This document shows, one piece after another, positions 1 to 9,945 of a DNA stretch of 60,705 nt (its first letter is position 1; each line of letters opens with the position of its first letter). The stretch comes from Gemmataceae bacterium. GTDB taxonomy: Bacteria; Planctomycetota; Planctomycetia; Gemmatales; Gemmataceae. Under the pieces are notes generated by a model. That model was not told the origin of the DNA and searched no databases. It saw only the letters and a list, made by a program, of their open reading frames with translations. A program made the position numbers and the translations under genes. The stretch lies in the NCBI GenBank assembly GCA_025055795.1, contig JANWVV010000025.1, positions 1 through 60,705 on the forward strand, read 5' to 3'.

Positions 1-421
1 CCGGCTCCGGCCCGAGGAAACACGCTTCTGCCCAGCAGACGTTACCTCGCCCCACCAGCGCCCCCAGTTGCACAACGGCACTGTCCGCTGGAATCCCTAT
101 CGCCAACGCTGGGTGCTCATCGCCGGTCAGGTAGGCGGCCAATCTTCCTTCCTAGGCGAAATCTGGTATGCCGAGGCCCGTCAACCGCAAGGGCCCTTCC
201 TGCGTGCCGTCAAAATCATCACCCACGACCGCTATTCGTTCTACAACGTCTGCCACCACCCGTTTCTGGATCGCCATAACGGACGAATCATCCATCTGGA
301 AGGCACCTATACCGCCGAATTTTCCGGTAATCCCGTCCGGACTGCACGCTACGATTACAACCAGATCCTGTACCGGCTCGATCTGGATCATCCCGCTTTG
401 CAACCAGCCCGTAGCGAGTAA
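1..421 (+). CDS. 3' end of a conserved hypothetical protein (partial at the left edge)
   Basis: The reading frame is open from base 2 to the TAA at 419-421, with no convincing start inside the window, so this is the C-terminal ~139 residues of a gene that begins to the left. The visible part has repeated blade-like stretches (NPYRQRW, GEIWYAEA, SFYNVCHHPFLD, YDYNQILYRLDLD) of the kind seen in beta-propeller proteins such as DUF4185 or GH43-like secreted proteins. That family assignment is inference from texture only; no catalytic motif can be read. It is followed by aspS on the same strand after about 180 bases. Confidence 0.6.
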   Translation, partial: RLRPEETRFCPADVTSPHQRPQLHNGTVRWNPYRQRWVLIAGQVGGQSSFLGEIWYAEARQPQGPFLRAVKIITHDRYSFYNVCHHPFLDRHNGRIIHLEGTYTAEFSGNPVRTARYDYNQILYRLDLDHPALQPARSE

Positions 422-600
422 TGATGCATCGGGTCTCTTCAAGGTTCGCCCTTCTCGGCTTCAATAAGTGACATCGGGCGTGCGTGGGTGCGCGGGCCAT
501 GGGGCCGTCGCTGCGGCGAAGGTTGCTATAAAAATGGTGTCATGCCCCCGGACCAGACCGGAAAACCGGCAGCCGACCGGGGCAAGTGGCGGAGGAATCC

Positions 601-2427
601 ATGCCGTTACCCTACCATCAGCGGACGCACAACTGCGGCGAACTACGGGCCCAACACATTGGTCAGCAGGTGTTGCTAGCCGGTTGGGTAGCCAACCATC
701 GCGACCACAAGGGAATGGTCTTTGTCGATTTGCGCGACCGTTATGGCATGACACAACTGCGCTTCGGCGATGAGACACCTCGTGTTGTGCTGGAAGAGGC
801 ACGCCGTCTGCGGAGCGAATGGTGCATCTGCGTCCGCGGGACGGTGGCCCACCGCGGTCCCGGCAATGTTTCTCCCCGCTTTTTCACCGGCGAACTGCCC
901 ACTGGCGAAATCGAAGTCGTGGTCCAGGAACTGGAGGTGCTCAGCGAGTCGCCTCCACCCCCCTTTGACATCAGCGACTATACCACCGCCCATGAAGACA
1001 TCCGCCTGGAGCATCGCTACCTGGACTTGCGTCGCCCTGGCCTGCAACGCAACTTCCTGATCCGCCATCGAGTCGCCAAGACGCTGCGGGACTATTTCGA
1101 TGCCCACGGCTTCGTCGAGTTGGAAACCCCCTTTCTGACCAAAAGCACCCCCGAAGGGGCTCGCGACTTTCTGGTGCCCAGCCGTCTTCATCCGGGCAAA
1201 TTTTTCGCGCTGCCCCAAAGCCCCCAACTGTTCAAGCAATTGTTCATGGTCAGCGGTTTCGACCGCTACGTTCAGATCGTGCGTTGTTTCCGCGACGAAG
1301 ACCTGCGGGCCGACCGTCAGCCCGAGTTTACCCAGCTCGACCTGGAAATGAGTTTTGTCCAGGCGGAAAACGTCATGGCCATGGCCGAAGGGGCGATCGC
1401 CGCTGTGTTTGCCGCCGTGCTTAATTACGAAATACCGCGTCCGATCCCCCGCTTGTCCTACCGTGAGGCGCTCGACCGCTACGGGATCGATCGGCCCGAC
1501 ACCCGCTTCGGCCTTGAACTCCACGACGTATCGGCACTGGCAGGACAAACCGAGTTTGCACCGTTCCGTCAGGCCCTGGAGGGCGGTGGCGTCGTCAAGG
1601 CGATCGTTGCCCCGGACCCCGGCGGCAAAGTACTGACCCGCAAAACCATCGACGGCCTGGTCGAAGAGCTCCGCGGAATCGGTGCGCCGGGCCTGCCCTA
1701 TACCAAAGTCGTCACCGATGAGCAGGGGCAACTCAAGGTAGAAACCGGCATCGCCAAGCATCTGGGTTCGGTCGCCCCCTCGCTGCTGGACGCCTTATCG
1801 GCGCGGCCAGGAGACGTTGTGTGGTTCATGCCTGGTCCGTATGCGAGCGTCTGCAAGTACCTGGCCCACTTGCGGCAACGCCTGGGACAACTGCTCCAGC
1901 TCATTCCGCAGGGTCAGTGGAACTTTCTGTGGGTGATCGATTTCCCCCTGCTCGAATGGGACGAGCAGGAACGACGCTGGAGCTCGGTGCATCACCCCTT
2001 CACCGCCCCCCACGACGCCGACCTGGAACTGCTTTTCAGTGACGACAGCAGCCGCTGGGGCCAAATCCGCTCCAAAGCTTACGATCTGGTGCTCAACGGA
2101 ATCGAACTGGGCGGTGGCTCGATCCGGATCCATCGGGCCGAGGTGCAGCGTCGGGTCTTCCACGTCCTGGGGATCAACGATGACGAGGCCCAGCAGAAGT
2201 TCGGTTTTCTGCTCCAGGCCCTGCGCTACGGCCCTCCGCCCCACGGTGGCCTGGCCTTCGGACTCGACCGTATCGTCATGATGCTGACCGGGGCTGCCTC
2301 CTTACGGGACGTTATTGCCTTCCCTAAAACCCAGCGGGGAACCTGCCCCCTCACAGGGGCGCCCAGTTCCGTCACCGAAAAACAACTCGCCGAGCTGTTT
2401 ATCCGTACCATACCCCCTTCCAAGTGA
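601..2427 (+). CDS. aspS: Aspartate--tRNA ligase (bacterial type)
   Basis: Cytosolic class II aminoacyl-tRNA synthetase that charges tRNA(Asp) with aspartate. The 608-residue length fits the bacterial family. An N-terminal OB-fold anticodon-binding domain (about residues 1-105) is followed by the catalytic core with class II motif 2 (FRDEDLRADRQPEFTQLD, near residue 230), a GAD-type insertion around 290-420, and motif 3 (GLAFGLDRIVMM, near residue 550). I chose ATG 601 because GGAGGA lies six bases upstream; a GTG at 586 is in frame but lacks a ribosome binding site. Whether it also charges tRNA(Asn) cannot be read from the sequence. It is monocistronic as far as can be seen, with 360 bases before the next gene. 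Confidence 0.97.
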   Translation: MPLPYHQRTHNCGELRAQHIGQQVLLAGWVANHRDHKGMVFVDLRDRYGMTQLRFGDETPRVVLEEARRLRSEWCICVRGTVAHRGPGNVSPRFFTGELPTGEIEVVVQELEVLSESPPPPFDISDYTTAHEDIRLEHRYLDLRRPGLQRNFLIRHRVAKTLRDYFDAHGFVELETPFLTKSTPEGARDFLVPSRLHPGKFFALPQSPQLFKQLFMVSGFDRYVQIVRCFRDEDLRADRQPEFTQLDLEMSFVQAENVMAMAEGAIAAVFAAVLNYEIPRPIPRLSYREALDRYGIDRPDTRFGLELHDVSALAGQTEFAPFRQALEGGGVVKAIVAPDPGGKVLTRKTIDGLVEELRGIGAPGLPYTKVVTDEQGQLKVETGIAKHLGSVAPSLLDALSARPGDVVWFMPGPYASVCKYLAHLRQRLGQLLQLIPQGQWNFLWVIDFPLLEWDEQERRWSSVHHPFTAPHDADLELLFSDDSSRWGQIRSKAYDLVLNGIELGGGSIRIHRAEVQRRVFHVLGINDDEAQQKFGFLLQALRYGPPPHGGLAFGLDRIVMMLTGAASLRDVIAFPKTQRGTCPLTGAPSSVTEKQLAELFIRTIPPSK

Positions 2428-2787
2428 GGAAGCAATCAACTCCACCACTCTCACGGAATTACCAGGCGACCTTTCGGTACTACTAGCAGGTTTCGACACT
2501 TTAAAACCATTTCTGCTACACCGTAGCTAGCACGAACTATTTGCAACCTGGCCTTGGATGAATCGATCCGTAAGTAAATTAGCAAACTGTCCATGTCACA
2601 TATTGACAAACACTCATCTGCCCAATTAATTAGGCAACTGGTCAGAACAAGTAGTCACTGAGGTTCGACCCTTTTTGGTCATCTCTCAATTCCGTGGTGT
2701 GGGCGCAAGTCGAGAGTCGTCTTTTCACTCCGATTTTGCTTTCAGCGACAGGAATGTGCACTAGACTTATGACGGTTCAATTACCTT
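2428..2787. other. Intergenic stretch after aspS
   Basis: This 360-base stretch is less GC-rich than the flanking genes. I find no convincing open frame, tRNA or strong terminator in it. It must hold the 3' end of the aspS transcript and probably the promoter of the RedB-like/histidine kinase cluster, but no clear -35/-10 pair stands out. Confidence 0.4.
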
Positions 2788-3558
2788 GTGCATCAAGTGC
2801 CAGTCACACGATTGCGGCAGAGGCAACCGAAGGTGTCTAGTAAGCGAGTGATGACAGGAGCTGCGATTGTCGCCTGGCTGGCCGGTATCGGCTTGAGCTT
2901 GGGATGGTGGGAGGCATATGACCGCCAAGTAGATGAATGGCCTGCGTGCTCTCCTCTGAGCACTTCCGGGACGGACCACTGGCAAATCCAGATGTTTGTG
3001 CATCCGCATTGTCCCTGTTCGCGGGCTAGTGTGCGTGAATTGCGTCAGTGGCTTCAGCACCCCGGCTGGAAGGAACTGGGGACAAGACCACAGGTGATAA
3101 TCTGGATAGTACGTCCACCCGAGGCCGATGTGGGGTGGGAACAGGGAGAGTTGTTCACGCAAATCCAGCGATGGGACGAGGTACAGGTACTAGTCGATCC
3201 GGCTGGATGCGAGGCTCAGCGGTGGGGTGTGGCTGTTTCCGGTCATGTGCTGGTTATCGATCCCCAGGGTCAGGTCCGGTTCCGCGGTGGCCTGACCCGT
3301 GGACGCGGCCAGGAAGGCAATCGGATTGTGTCGAGGCACCCCGCCCAGGTGTTGTCGATACGACAACACGTGCCAGCCAACCCGCTCAGTAAGGAGGGAG
3401 AAAAGAGGGGGGATAGTTCGGTGGCGATCGTACCTGTCGTCGCTCCCGTCTACGGCTGCCCGCTTTGGACCCCGCTCCGCCCGTCCCCGGTAACGGAAAC
3501 AACGCCGCCAACTGCCTTGGTAGCCCCGGAGCAAGGGATGGAGGCGATGACAAAGTAA
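2788..3558 (+). CDS. RedB-like membrane-anchored thioredoxin-fold protein
   Basis: The protein has an N-terminal basic stretch, one hydrophobic segment (about residues 23-41) and then an extracytoplasmic domain that starts with FVHPHCPCSRASVREL. The H-x2-CPC-S signature at the start of a thioredoxin-like fold matches the RedB family, whose role is poorly known. A later segment (GHVLVIDPQGQVRFRGGLTRGRG) looks like the substrate-facing strand of the same fold. The C-terminal 60 residues are low complexity. The start is uncertain: GTG 2788 keeps positive charges ahead of the membrane segment, ATG 2851 is the other candidate, and neither has a good ribosome binding site. Its stop lies three bases before the histidine kinase start, so the two are very likely co-transcribed. 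Confidence 0.7.
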   Translation: MHQVPVTRLRQRQPKVSSKRVMTGAAIVAWLAGIGLSLGWWEAYDRQVDEWPACSPLSTSGTDHWQIQMFVHPHCPCSRASVRELRQWLQHPGWKELGTRPQVIIWIVRPPEADVGWEQGELFTQIQRWDEVQVLVDPAGCEAQRWGVAVSGHVLVIDPQGQVRFRGGLTRGRGQEGNRIVSRHPAQVLSIRQHVPANPLSKEGEKRGDSSVAIVPVVAPVYGCPLWTPLRPSPVTETTPPTALVAPEQGMEAMTK

Positions 3559-3561
3559 GTT

Positions 3562-6468
3562 ATGTCCACACTGACCGACTCTGAGCGATGCGGGAGTCAG
3601 CCCGTGGAAGGCCACCAGCCAAAGGAAAACCCACGACCAACGCCAGGTGCTGGGCCAGTAGTGTCCGCGTCGAGGGCGGGGAATCTGGCGGTACCATCGT
3701 TGCTACCTGAGAAGATGGAGCTTTCGACTTGCAGCAATGCAGGAGCCGTCGACGTCGGGCAACGAACAGAGGAGCTGGTAGCGCAAGAGCTGGTCCGGAT
3801 CCGCCAGCGTACCGACCGGCTGTTTGCCGGTCTGCTGGTATGCCAGTGGTTAGCAGCAATAGCTGTTGCGATTTGGATTTCACCGCGAGCATGGGCAGGA
3901 GTGGAAAGCCGGGTACACCCCCACGTCTGGGGAGCAACGCTGCTAGGAGGGCTGATTGTCAGCCTGCCGCTTGTCTTCGTCGTGATGCAACCGGGACGTT
4001 CCGCCACACGGCACGTGATCGCGGCTGGACAAATGCTGCTGTCCGCCCTGCTCATCCACCTGACCGGCGGACGCATCGAAACCCACTTCCATGTCTTCGG
4101 CTCTCTCGCCTTTTTAGCTTTTTACCGCGACTGGCGTGTGCTGATTACCGCCAGTGTGATAGTCGCCCTAGATCATATGTTCCGCGGCTGGGCCTGGCCG
4201 GAGTCTGTCTACGGTAATGCGGAGGGGGCCAACTGGCGTTGGCTCGAACATGCAGGCTGGGTGTTGTTTGAAAATGCTTTTCTCATCTACGCCTGTGTCC
4301 TTGGGGTCAACGACCTGCGGGTGGCTGCTCGCCGACAAGCGGAGCTGGAACAGCTGCATGCCCAGGTCGAAGAGCAAGTCCGGCAGCGTACCCGGCAATT
4401 GCAGGAAGCAATCGCCACGGCCGAAGCTGCACGGGCCGCGGCCGAAGCTGCCAACGCTGCCAAAAGTGCTTTTCTGGCCAACATGAGCCATGAAATCCGT
4501 ACCCCCATGAACGGCGTACTGGGAATGACCGAGGTCCTGTTGGAATCCGACCTGACGCCCGAACAACGGGACGGACTCCAGGTCATTAAAAGCTCCGCCG
4601 AGGCACTCCTGGCCGTTATCAACGACATTCTGGATTTCTCCAAGATCGAAGCCGGCCGTCTGGACCTGGAACCTGTGCCGGTGCTATTGCGCGATCTGGT
4701 TGGGGATACGTTGCGTCCCCTGGCGGCCCAGGCCCACCATAAGGGGCTGGAACTGACCTGTGACATTGCCCCTGACGTAACCGATACCGTCTGCGTTGAT
4801 CCCGTCCGCCTACGCCAGATCCTGATCAATCTGGTCGGTAATGCCATCAAATTCACGCAACAGGGCGAAATTTCCGTGCGCATCGTCGTTGCACAGAACA
4901 CGTCCGAGGGGCAGCTGGTCCGTTTCAGTGTCAGTGATACGGGCATCGGTATTCCGGCAGAGAAATTGCAGGCGATTTTTGAACCATTCACCCAAGCTGA
5001 TGGTTCAACCACCCGGCGTTTCGGCGGCACCGGATTGGGACTAACCATTTGCGACCGCCTGGTGCGAATGATGGAGGGCCGCCTGTGGGTTGAAAGCACT
5101 GTGGGAGTGGGCAGTACTTTCTTTTTCCAAATTCCGCTGCGTCGGGCCCATGGCTCGATCGAACGTCGTCTGATCAGCCCCGTCGACCTGACAGAACTAC
5201 CCGTTTTGATTGTTGATGACAACAGCACCAACCGGCGGGTTCTGGCGGATACCTTGCGTTTGTGGGGAGCCATCCCCATTACAGCAGCCAATGCCGACGA
5301 GGCCTGGCAGGCACTGCTCCAAGCACAGCAGGACAACAGCCGCTATGCCGTCATTCTGCTGGATGCCATGATGCCCCAGGTCGATGGCTTCCAACTGGCT
5401 GAACAGATCCGTCAGCAATCGGCTTTCGCCGACATTCCGATCCTGCTGCTGACCTCCGCCGACCGTCCCGGCGATATTGCCCGTTGCCGGCAACTGGGGA
5501 TCGCCGCCTATCTGCTCAAACCGGTCAAGGCTAGTGATCTGAACCGGGCGCTGGCCCAGGTACTGTCCGCCGGTCGATCACCGGATAGCAGCGGACCACG
5601 TCCGGCTCAGTCGTTGCCGGCCATGGGCAACGCAGGTGGGGCATGTCCACCGGTAGCGATACGCGGACCGTTACGAATCTTGCTAGCCGAGGATAATCCG
5701 GTCAACCAACAGGTGGCCCTGCGTATGCTGCAACGATCAGGACACGAAGTAACGGTGGTATCCACCGGTCGTGAAGCAGTCGAGCGATGGCAGCAGGACC
5801 GCTTCGACGTGATTTTAATGGACGTGCAAATGCCGGAAATGGACGGTTTTGAGGCAACCCGTTGCATTCGCCATGCCGAGAAGAACCGTGCCTGTCGCAT
5901 TCCGATCATTGCCATGACCGCTCACGCCATGAAAGGGGACCGTGAACGCTGTTTGGCTGCCGGGATGGACGACTACGTGGCCAAGCCCGTACGTCGGGAG
6001 GAGCTGGAAGCCGCTCTGCACCGCGTGTTGTCGCCCCGTAGTGTGACGACGGAAACACCTCGTCCTGCCAACACCCCCCAGCCGATCCTCGATCGTCACA
6101 CCGCTGTCGAACGGCTGGGGGGTGACATCGCTTTGTGGACCGAGTTGGCACAGTTGTTCCTGCACGATGCCCAGCGCTTGCAGCAACAGATCCTCACTGC
6201 TTGGACAGAGCAGCAGGCCTCGGCTATGCACCGTGCCGCCCATAGTCTCAAGGGGGCTGCCAACTACATCGGCGCCACTGCGGTCGCTCAGCTCGCCTTT
6301 CAACTGGAACAGTGCGCCGCCGCAGCGCAATTGGCCCAGGCTGCTCCTCTCATACCTCAGTTGGAACAAGCTTTGAACGATCTGTGCCAGCTACTCCGCA
6401 CGGAAACAGCCTCTACGGCAACCTCTAGTCCCCCTGCCTGTACAGCAGGCTCAAGGGATGCGAGTTGA
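3562..6468 (+). CDS. Membrane-bound hybrid histidine kinase (HisKA-HATPase-REC-REC-Hpt)
   Basis: A BarA-like phosphorelay kinase of up to 968 residues. A multi-span membrane region (about residues 87-245, five or six segments, with the conserved-looking [13 protein letters not shown]) acts as sensor. It leads through a coiled coil into the HisKA box ([12 protein letters not shown], phospho-acceptor H310), an HATPase domain with N box near 425 and G boxes (DTGIGIP, GGTGLGL), two receiver domains with phospho-acceptor aspartates D601 and D754, and a C-terminal Hpt domain with H894 in AAHSLKGAA. All phosphorelay residues are intact. ATG 3562 is three bases after the RedB-like gene; ATG 3715 is an alternative that would remove 51 polar, poorly conserved-looking residues. 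The response regulator follows after about 70 bases. The signal is unknown. Confidence 0.93.
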   Translation: MSTLTDSERCGSQPVEGHQPKENPRPTPGAGPVVSASRAGNLAVPSLLPEKMELSTCSNAGAVDVGQRTEELVAQELVRIRQRTDRLFAGLLVCQWLAAIAVAIWISPRAWAGVESRVHPHVWGATLLGGLIVSLPLVFVVMQPGRSATRHVIAAGQMLLSALLIHLTGGRIETHFHVFGSLAFLAFYRDWRVLITASVIVALDHMFRGWAWPESVYGNAEGANWRWLEHAGWVLFENAFLIYACVLGVNDLRVAARRQAELEQLHAQVEEQVRQRTRQLQEAIATAEAARAAAEAANAAKSAFLANMSHEIRTPMNGVLGMTEVLLESDLTPEQRDGLQVIKSSAEALLAVINDILDFSKIEAGRLDLEPVPVLLRDLVGDTLRPLAAQAHHKGLELTCDIAPDVTDTVCVDPVRLRQILINLVGNAIKFTQQGEISVRIVVAQNTSEGQLVRFSVSDTGIGIPAEKLQAIFEPFTQADGSTTRRFGGTGLGLTICDRLVRMMEGRLWVESTVGVGSTFFFQIPLRRAHGSIERRLISPVDLTELPVLIVDDNSTNRRVLADTLRLWGAIPITAANADEAWQALLQAQQDNSRYAVILLDAMMPQVDGFQLAEQIRQQSAFADIPILLLTSADRPGDIARCRQLGIAAYLLKPVKASDLNRALAQVLSAGRSPDSSGPRPAQSLPAMGNAGGACPPVAIRGPLRILLAEDNPVNQQVALRMLQRSGHEVTVVSTGREAVERWQQDRFDVILMDVQMPEMDGFEATRCIRHAEKNRACRIPIIAMTAHAMKGDRERCLAAGMDDYVAKPVRREELEAALHRVLSPRSVTTETPRPANTPQPILDRHTAVERLGGDIALWTELAQLFLHDAQRLQQQILTAWTEQQASAMHRAAHSLKGAANYIGATAVAQLAFQLEQCAAAAQLAQAAPLIPQLEQALNDLCQLLRTETASTATSSPPACTAGSRDAS

Positions 6469-6535
6469 CATTTGTCATTGCTATGAGCAGGGGAGTTTAT
6501 TGTTCTCATCATCCTCACAGGAGCTACTGAGCGTT

Positions 6536-7270
6536 ATGTCGGCTTCGACAATGTCCGAGATCTCTAAGCCAACACCGTCGAAGGACTTCGTGGTAGAAGA
6601 CCCGGCTCAACCGGTGTCTGCTATCCAGAAGATGGCTAATTCCAAGGAACCGCGACAGGTTCTTGTCGCCGATGATGATCCAATTTCGGCGCGGGTACTG
6701 GAAGCTACGCTACGGCGTTGGGGGTATGTCGTCACCATCGCCCGCGATGGGCTGGCCGCTTGGGAGATCCTGCAACAGCAGGATTGTCCCCGCCTGGCCA
6801 TTCTGGACTGGATGATGCCCGGGTTGGAAGGACCGGAAATCTGTCGCCGGGTCCGGGCCTTACATCGTCCCGTACCCACATACATCATCCTGCTGACAGC
6901 CAAGGGAAATGCCCAGGACATCGTGGCCGGACTGGAAAGCGGCGCCGACGACTATGTAACCAAGCCATTCGATCAGGCCGAACTCCATTCCCGTTTGCGC
7001 GTCGGCGAGCGCATTGTCGAGCTGCAACAGGGGCTGGCCGACCGCGTCCGGGAACTAGAAGAAGCACTCAGCCAAGTCAAAACCCTTAAAGGATTGTTGC
7101 CCATTTGTGCCTACTGCATGAAGATCCGTGATGATCGCAACTACTGGCAGCGTGTCGAAACCTACATTGCCGCGCACAGCAACGCTCGCTTCAGCCACGG
7201 CATCTGCCCCGAATGCTGGAAAAAGGTTGTCGAGCCTGAATTGAAACGTGAGGATTATCCGATTATTTGA
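6536..7270 (+). CDS. Response regulator with C-terminal Cys4 motif
   Basis: A single-receiver regulator of 244 residues. The receiver domain begins near residue 40 (VLVADDDPIS), carries the phospho-acceptor D91 in ILDWMMPG and ends with the conserved TKPF lysine. A coiled-coil linker joins it to a short C-terminal module starting LLPICAYCMKIRDD, with cysteines C191/C194 and C224/C227 in a CxxC...CxxC arrangement (FSHGICPECW). The same tail is known after receiver or PAS domains in planctomycetes and deltaproteobacteria; metal binding is inferred. There is no DNA-binding or enzymatic output domain. ATG 6536 is preceded by AGGAG at 6519-6523; the frame is open further up to 6458, overlapping the kinase. 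It is the probable partner of the upstream hybrid kinase. Confidence 0.88.
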   Translation: MSASTMSEISKPTPSKDFVVEDPAQPVSAIQKMANSKEPRQVLVADDDPISARVLEATLRRWGYVVTIARDGLAAWEILQQQDCPRLAILDWMMPGLEGPEICRRVRALHRPVPTYIILLTAKGNAQDIVAGLESGADDYVTKPFDQAELHSRLRVGERIVELQQGLADRVRELEEALSQVKTLKGLLPICAYCMKIRDDRNYWQRVETYIAAHSNARFSHGICPECWKKVVEPELKREDYPII

Positions 7271-7299
7271 GAACTTTCGCCTGTTATCATATCCCACGG

Positions 7300-7326
7300 A
7301 ACACCACCGGGCAGCACGGTGGTGTT
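7300..7326 (+). terminator. Perfect hairpin after the response regulator gene
   Basis: A ten-base-pair perfect inverted repeat (AACACCACCG paired with CGGTGGTGTT) encloses a seven-base loop, thirty bases after the stop codon. No run of T follows, so it may be a terminator without a tail or an RNA-stabilising structure. Confidence 0.45.
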
Positions 7327-7481
7327 AGGGATTCGATGGACCGATTGCCTGACAACAGGCGGGCATCCAAGGGGTTTGCAGAACCGGATGGGCTTTGGCA
7401 TGACACCCCCGGTATGCACGGGTCGCATCATGGAGCGATGCCGCTCGGGCGGGTGCCCCTTCCGTCAGCCATCCGCTGGCC

Positions 7482-7883
7482 CTAGGCCTGCTTCTTTTTG
7501 ACGAAACTGGTCACCTTGGCCTCCTTGTCCTCTACTTCCAGTTCCGTGTTGGTCAGCTTTTTAATCGTGACGGTTTCCTCGACCGTCTCCTCACCAATTT
7601 TGACTTTCACCGCGATCTTGTCTTTTTCTACCTTGTAGGTACCCTCGATTTTGATTTCCTGATCGTCCACCTTCAGCACGGCCTTCAGTTTGCCGTCCTT
7701 GGTGAATTCCAGGGTAGCGCCGACAGGCAGATCACCCGCGGACTTGGTAACTTCCCAGACACCGACCAGTTTTTGCGCGGGTTCGTCCTTCCCTTGGGCC
7801 AAGACCTGGGGAGAACGGGCCGGTAGGTTCAGACCTAGCCAGACAACTGCCAAGGACCCCAGGACAACACGAACGGTCTTCAT
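7482..7883 (-). CDS. Secreted Gemmata-type paralogous family protein (TIGR03066-like)
   Basis: A 133-residue protein with a signal peptide (MKTVRVVLGSLAVVWLGL, cleavage probably near residue 30) and a beta-rich mature domain. It opens with LVGVWEVTKSAGDLPVGATL and alternates short charged strands (KLKAVLKVDD, KIAVKVKIGEE, ELEVEDKEAKV). This pattern matches the expanded family first defined in Gemmata obscuriglobus, which resembles lipocalin-like TIGR03067. The function is unknown. ATG 7883 is firm: AGGAGG stands five bases upstream, whereas the frame extending to 7967 has no signal. The gene is the best taxonomic marker in the window. Confidence 0.85.
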   Translation of the reverse strand: MKTVRVVLGSLAVVWLGLNLPARSPQVLAQGKDEPAQKLVGVWEVTKSAGDLPVGATLEFTKDGKLKAVLKVDDQEIKIEGTYKVEKDKIAVKVKIGEETVEETVTIKKLTNTELEVEDKEAKVTSFVKKKQA

Positions 7884-8025
7884 GCACTCCTCCTTCGCAC
7901 AGTACGTTTCACCGCGGCACCGACCGCCGGCTACGCCACGGGAACGTTGTCGTGATGTTAGGAACACACCCGCACGCCGGAAAGCTCACCTGGATACTCG
8001 TCTATCAGGGGGTATCCCGGGCCAG

Positions 8026-8712
8026 CTATGCAGTTGTTTCCGCTTGCCGCTGTATTCCCCCCGTCAGGTCCTGTACGAAGGCCACGATCGCTTCGATCTC
8101 GGCCATGGCCCCCAGGCCGGTATCGCCACAGGCCAAGGTTTTGACCACCGGCGGCACCACCCGCAAACGCGGACACTGGGCATTGATCCTATTGATCAGC
8201 TCCAGGGCGTCGTCCAGCGGCGGACCAGCGTCCAGACCAGCATCCTGGCCGATGGCCTGCAAATGCCGACAGGTCCAGGGGTGCTCCCACATCAGCGTGT
8301 TCATGGCAGGAGCCAAGACTACCGGACGGGACCAGTCCCAGGCCCGCCACACGCACGTCAGGCAATTATCACATAAGCCGACCGCCAGTTTGGCCAGCGT
8401 GTGGGCATCCAGCGGAGCGATCAGCAACAGGTCCGCCCAGCGGCGCAACTCGATGTGCAAAACCGGTTCACCGCGTTGGTACAACCGGCCCGACGTTCGT
8501 CCGGGCCATTCCTGGACATCGGTCAACACCCGCCAGTGCTGGTCCTGCCAGACGAACCCGCCAGGGGGCACGGCTTCCGGTGCAAAAAAATATAAGGCCG
8601 CCTCCGTGGCCAGGACCTGTATCGCATGTCCGGCCTGCACCAGGGCTTCCGCCAGGACCGGTGTCTTGAGCGCGGCTACGCTTCCCGTGACTCCTAGTAG
8701 CACGCGGGCCAT
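8026..8712 (-). CDS. coaC: Phosphopantothenoylcysteine decarboxylase (stand-alone flavoprotein)
   Basis: An HFCD-family flavoprotein expected to decarboxylate 4'-phosphopantothenoylcysteine to phosphopantetheine in coenzyme A synthesis, using FMN. All family signatures can be read: the N-terminal LLGVTGSVAA nucleotide loop, the active-site histidine H86 in HIELRRWAD, the PAMNTLMW motif (residues 135-142) and the ACGDTGLG substrate-recognition clamp with C195. At 228 residues it lacks the C-terminal CoaB ligase domain fused to it in most bacteria, so phosphopantothenoylcysteine synthetase must be encoded elsewhere. A role as a decarboxylase for an oxidative peptide modification is less likely because the CoaC-specific ACGD clamp is present. 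Confidence 0.85.
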   Translation of the reverse strand: MARVLLGVTGSVAALKTPVLAEALVQAGHAIQVLATEAALYFFAPEAVPPGGFVWQDQHWRVLTDVQEWPGRTSGRLYQRGEPVLHIELRRWADLLLIAPLDAHTLAKLAVGLCDNCLTCVWRAWDWSRPVVLAPAMNTLMWEHPWTCRHLQAIGQDAGLDAGPPLDDALELINRINAQCPRLRVVPPVVKTLACGDTGLGAMAEIEAIVAFVQDLTGGIQRQAETTA

Positions 8713-8970
8713 CCGACTTTCTCATTAATCAGACCCATCAGGATCAACCAGACCAAACCAGCATCGCCAATAGTTATCAGGGCCATCGCTTGGGCCAGAT
8801 CGCACTTGGGGTCGGGTATCCTCTGCTGCCCGTGACGTCAGCCATGGCCCGGTACAGTTGCGCCAAAGGGTCAGACAATGGCTGCCTTGGGCTTCCGGAA
8901 AAACACCCGTTGTGCGAGCTGACCGCTTCTGGGCTTTGTCCTGTCCTAAGCGGACCGAGGCGACAACTCT

Positions 8971-9945
8971 TTAGTCGGCCAGCCAGTAGCGGATGATACA
9001 GTAGAGTGCCTGAAACGCATCTTTCAAGCCAATCTTTTTGCCTTCTTCATAGGTACGCCCCGAATAGCTAATGGGCACTTCGTAGACGCGCCAGGGGGGC
9101 TGCCCTTTGCGCCGCCGGGCAATTTTGGCCGTGATCTCGGGCTCGAAACCAAAACGATTCGAGCGCAAACGAATACTCTGGATCACTTCCCGCCGGAATA
9201 CCTTGTAGCAGGTTTCCATGTCCGTCAGGTTTAAATTGGTGAACCAGTTCGACAAGGTGGTCAGGATCTTGTTGGCCACCGAATGCCAGTAGTACAAGAC
9301 GCGATGGCTTTCGCCGATGAAGCGGGAGCCGTAGACAACGTCGGCCCGGCCGTCCACAATCGGTTGGATCAGCCGGGGGTACTCGGCCGGATTGTATTCC
9401 CAGTCGGCGTCCTGCACGATGACCACATCGCCGGTGCAATGGCGGAATCCTTCACGCAGGGCTGCCCCTTTACCCATGTTGCGGGGTTGATGGATCACCC
9501 GGACGTTGTCATACTGCTGCTCGATCTCAGTTAGGATTTGCGGTGTCCGATCGGTCGAGCAGTCGTTGACAATGATCAGCTCCTTGGGAATGTCGACAGC
9601 CTGCACCCGGCGGACCAGCTCGGCCACCCAACGTTCCTCGTTGTACACCGGAATGACAACCGACAATTTGAAGCCCGCGGGCAATTGATAGATTCCCAAC
9701 TGCCGGCAGGCCGCTTCACCTAGTAGTTTGTGCAACAGGGCCACCCGTCGCTGCGGATCAGCCGCTAATTGCTCGAGCCAATTCTCCCAGCCGTCAACCA
9801 TTAGCGGGGCCGGACCAGACGGAGCCACCCCACCCTCCACTGTTCCATCACCTTGACCTACTCGGGACGGAATAACAGCCTGAGTCGACTGTCCTGCACC
9901 ATCGGCGGTTCCCGACGACATCGCGGCCCTCGTATCCACCTGCAT
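8971..9945 (-). CDS. Family 2 glycosyltransferase (DPM1/polyprenyl-phosphate type)
   Basis: A 324-residue GT-A fold enzyme. It has the GT2 opening [14 protein letters not shown], the nucleotide-binding VNDCSTDRT and [12 protein letters not shown] motifs and the metal-binding region [12 protein letters not shown]. The C-terminal section ([36 protein letters not shown]) is typical of enzymes that move a sugar from a nucleotide to a lipid carrier or to a membrane acceptor in planctomycetes. No transmembrane segment is evident. The N-terminal ~70 residues are low complexity. ATG 9945 is preceded by AGGAGG at a five-base spacing, so the further upstream frame to 10029 is not used. The donor and acceptor are unknown. 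Confidence 0.88.
   Translation of the reverse strand: MQVDTRAAMSSGTADGAGQSTQAVIPSRVGQGDGTVEGGVAPSGPAPLMVDGWENWLEQLAADPQRRVALLHKLLGEAACRQLGIYQLPAGFKLSVVIPVYNEERWVAELVRRVQAVDIPKELIIVNDCSTDRTPQILTEIEQQYDNVRVIHQPRNMGKGAALREGFRHCTGDVVIVQDADWEYNPAEYPRLIQPIVDGRADVVYGSRFIGESHRVLYYWHSVANKILTTLSNWFTNLNLTDMETCYKVFRREVIQSIRLRSNRFGFEPEITAKIARRRKGQPPWRVYEVPISYSGRTYEEGKKIGLKDAFQALYCIIRYWLAD

Noticed and set aside
676..1761. A 361-codon open frame antisense to aspS
   Set aside because: It lies wholly inside aspS, which has full domain support; long antisense frames are expected in GC-rich genes and this one has no motif or start signal.
4287..5336. A 349-codon antisense frame in the hybrid kinase gene
   Set aside because: Serine/arginine-rich shadow of the kinase with no motif of its own.
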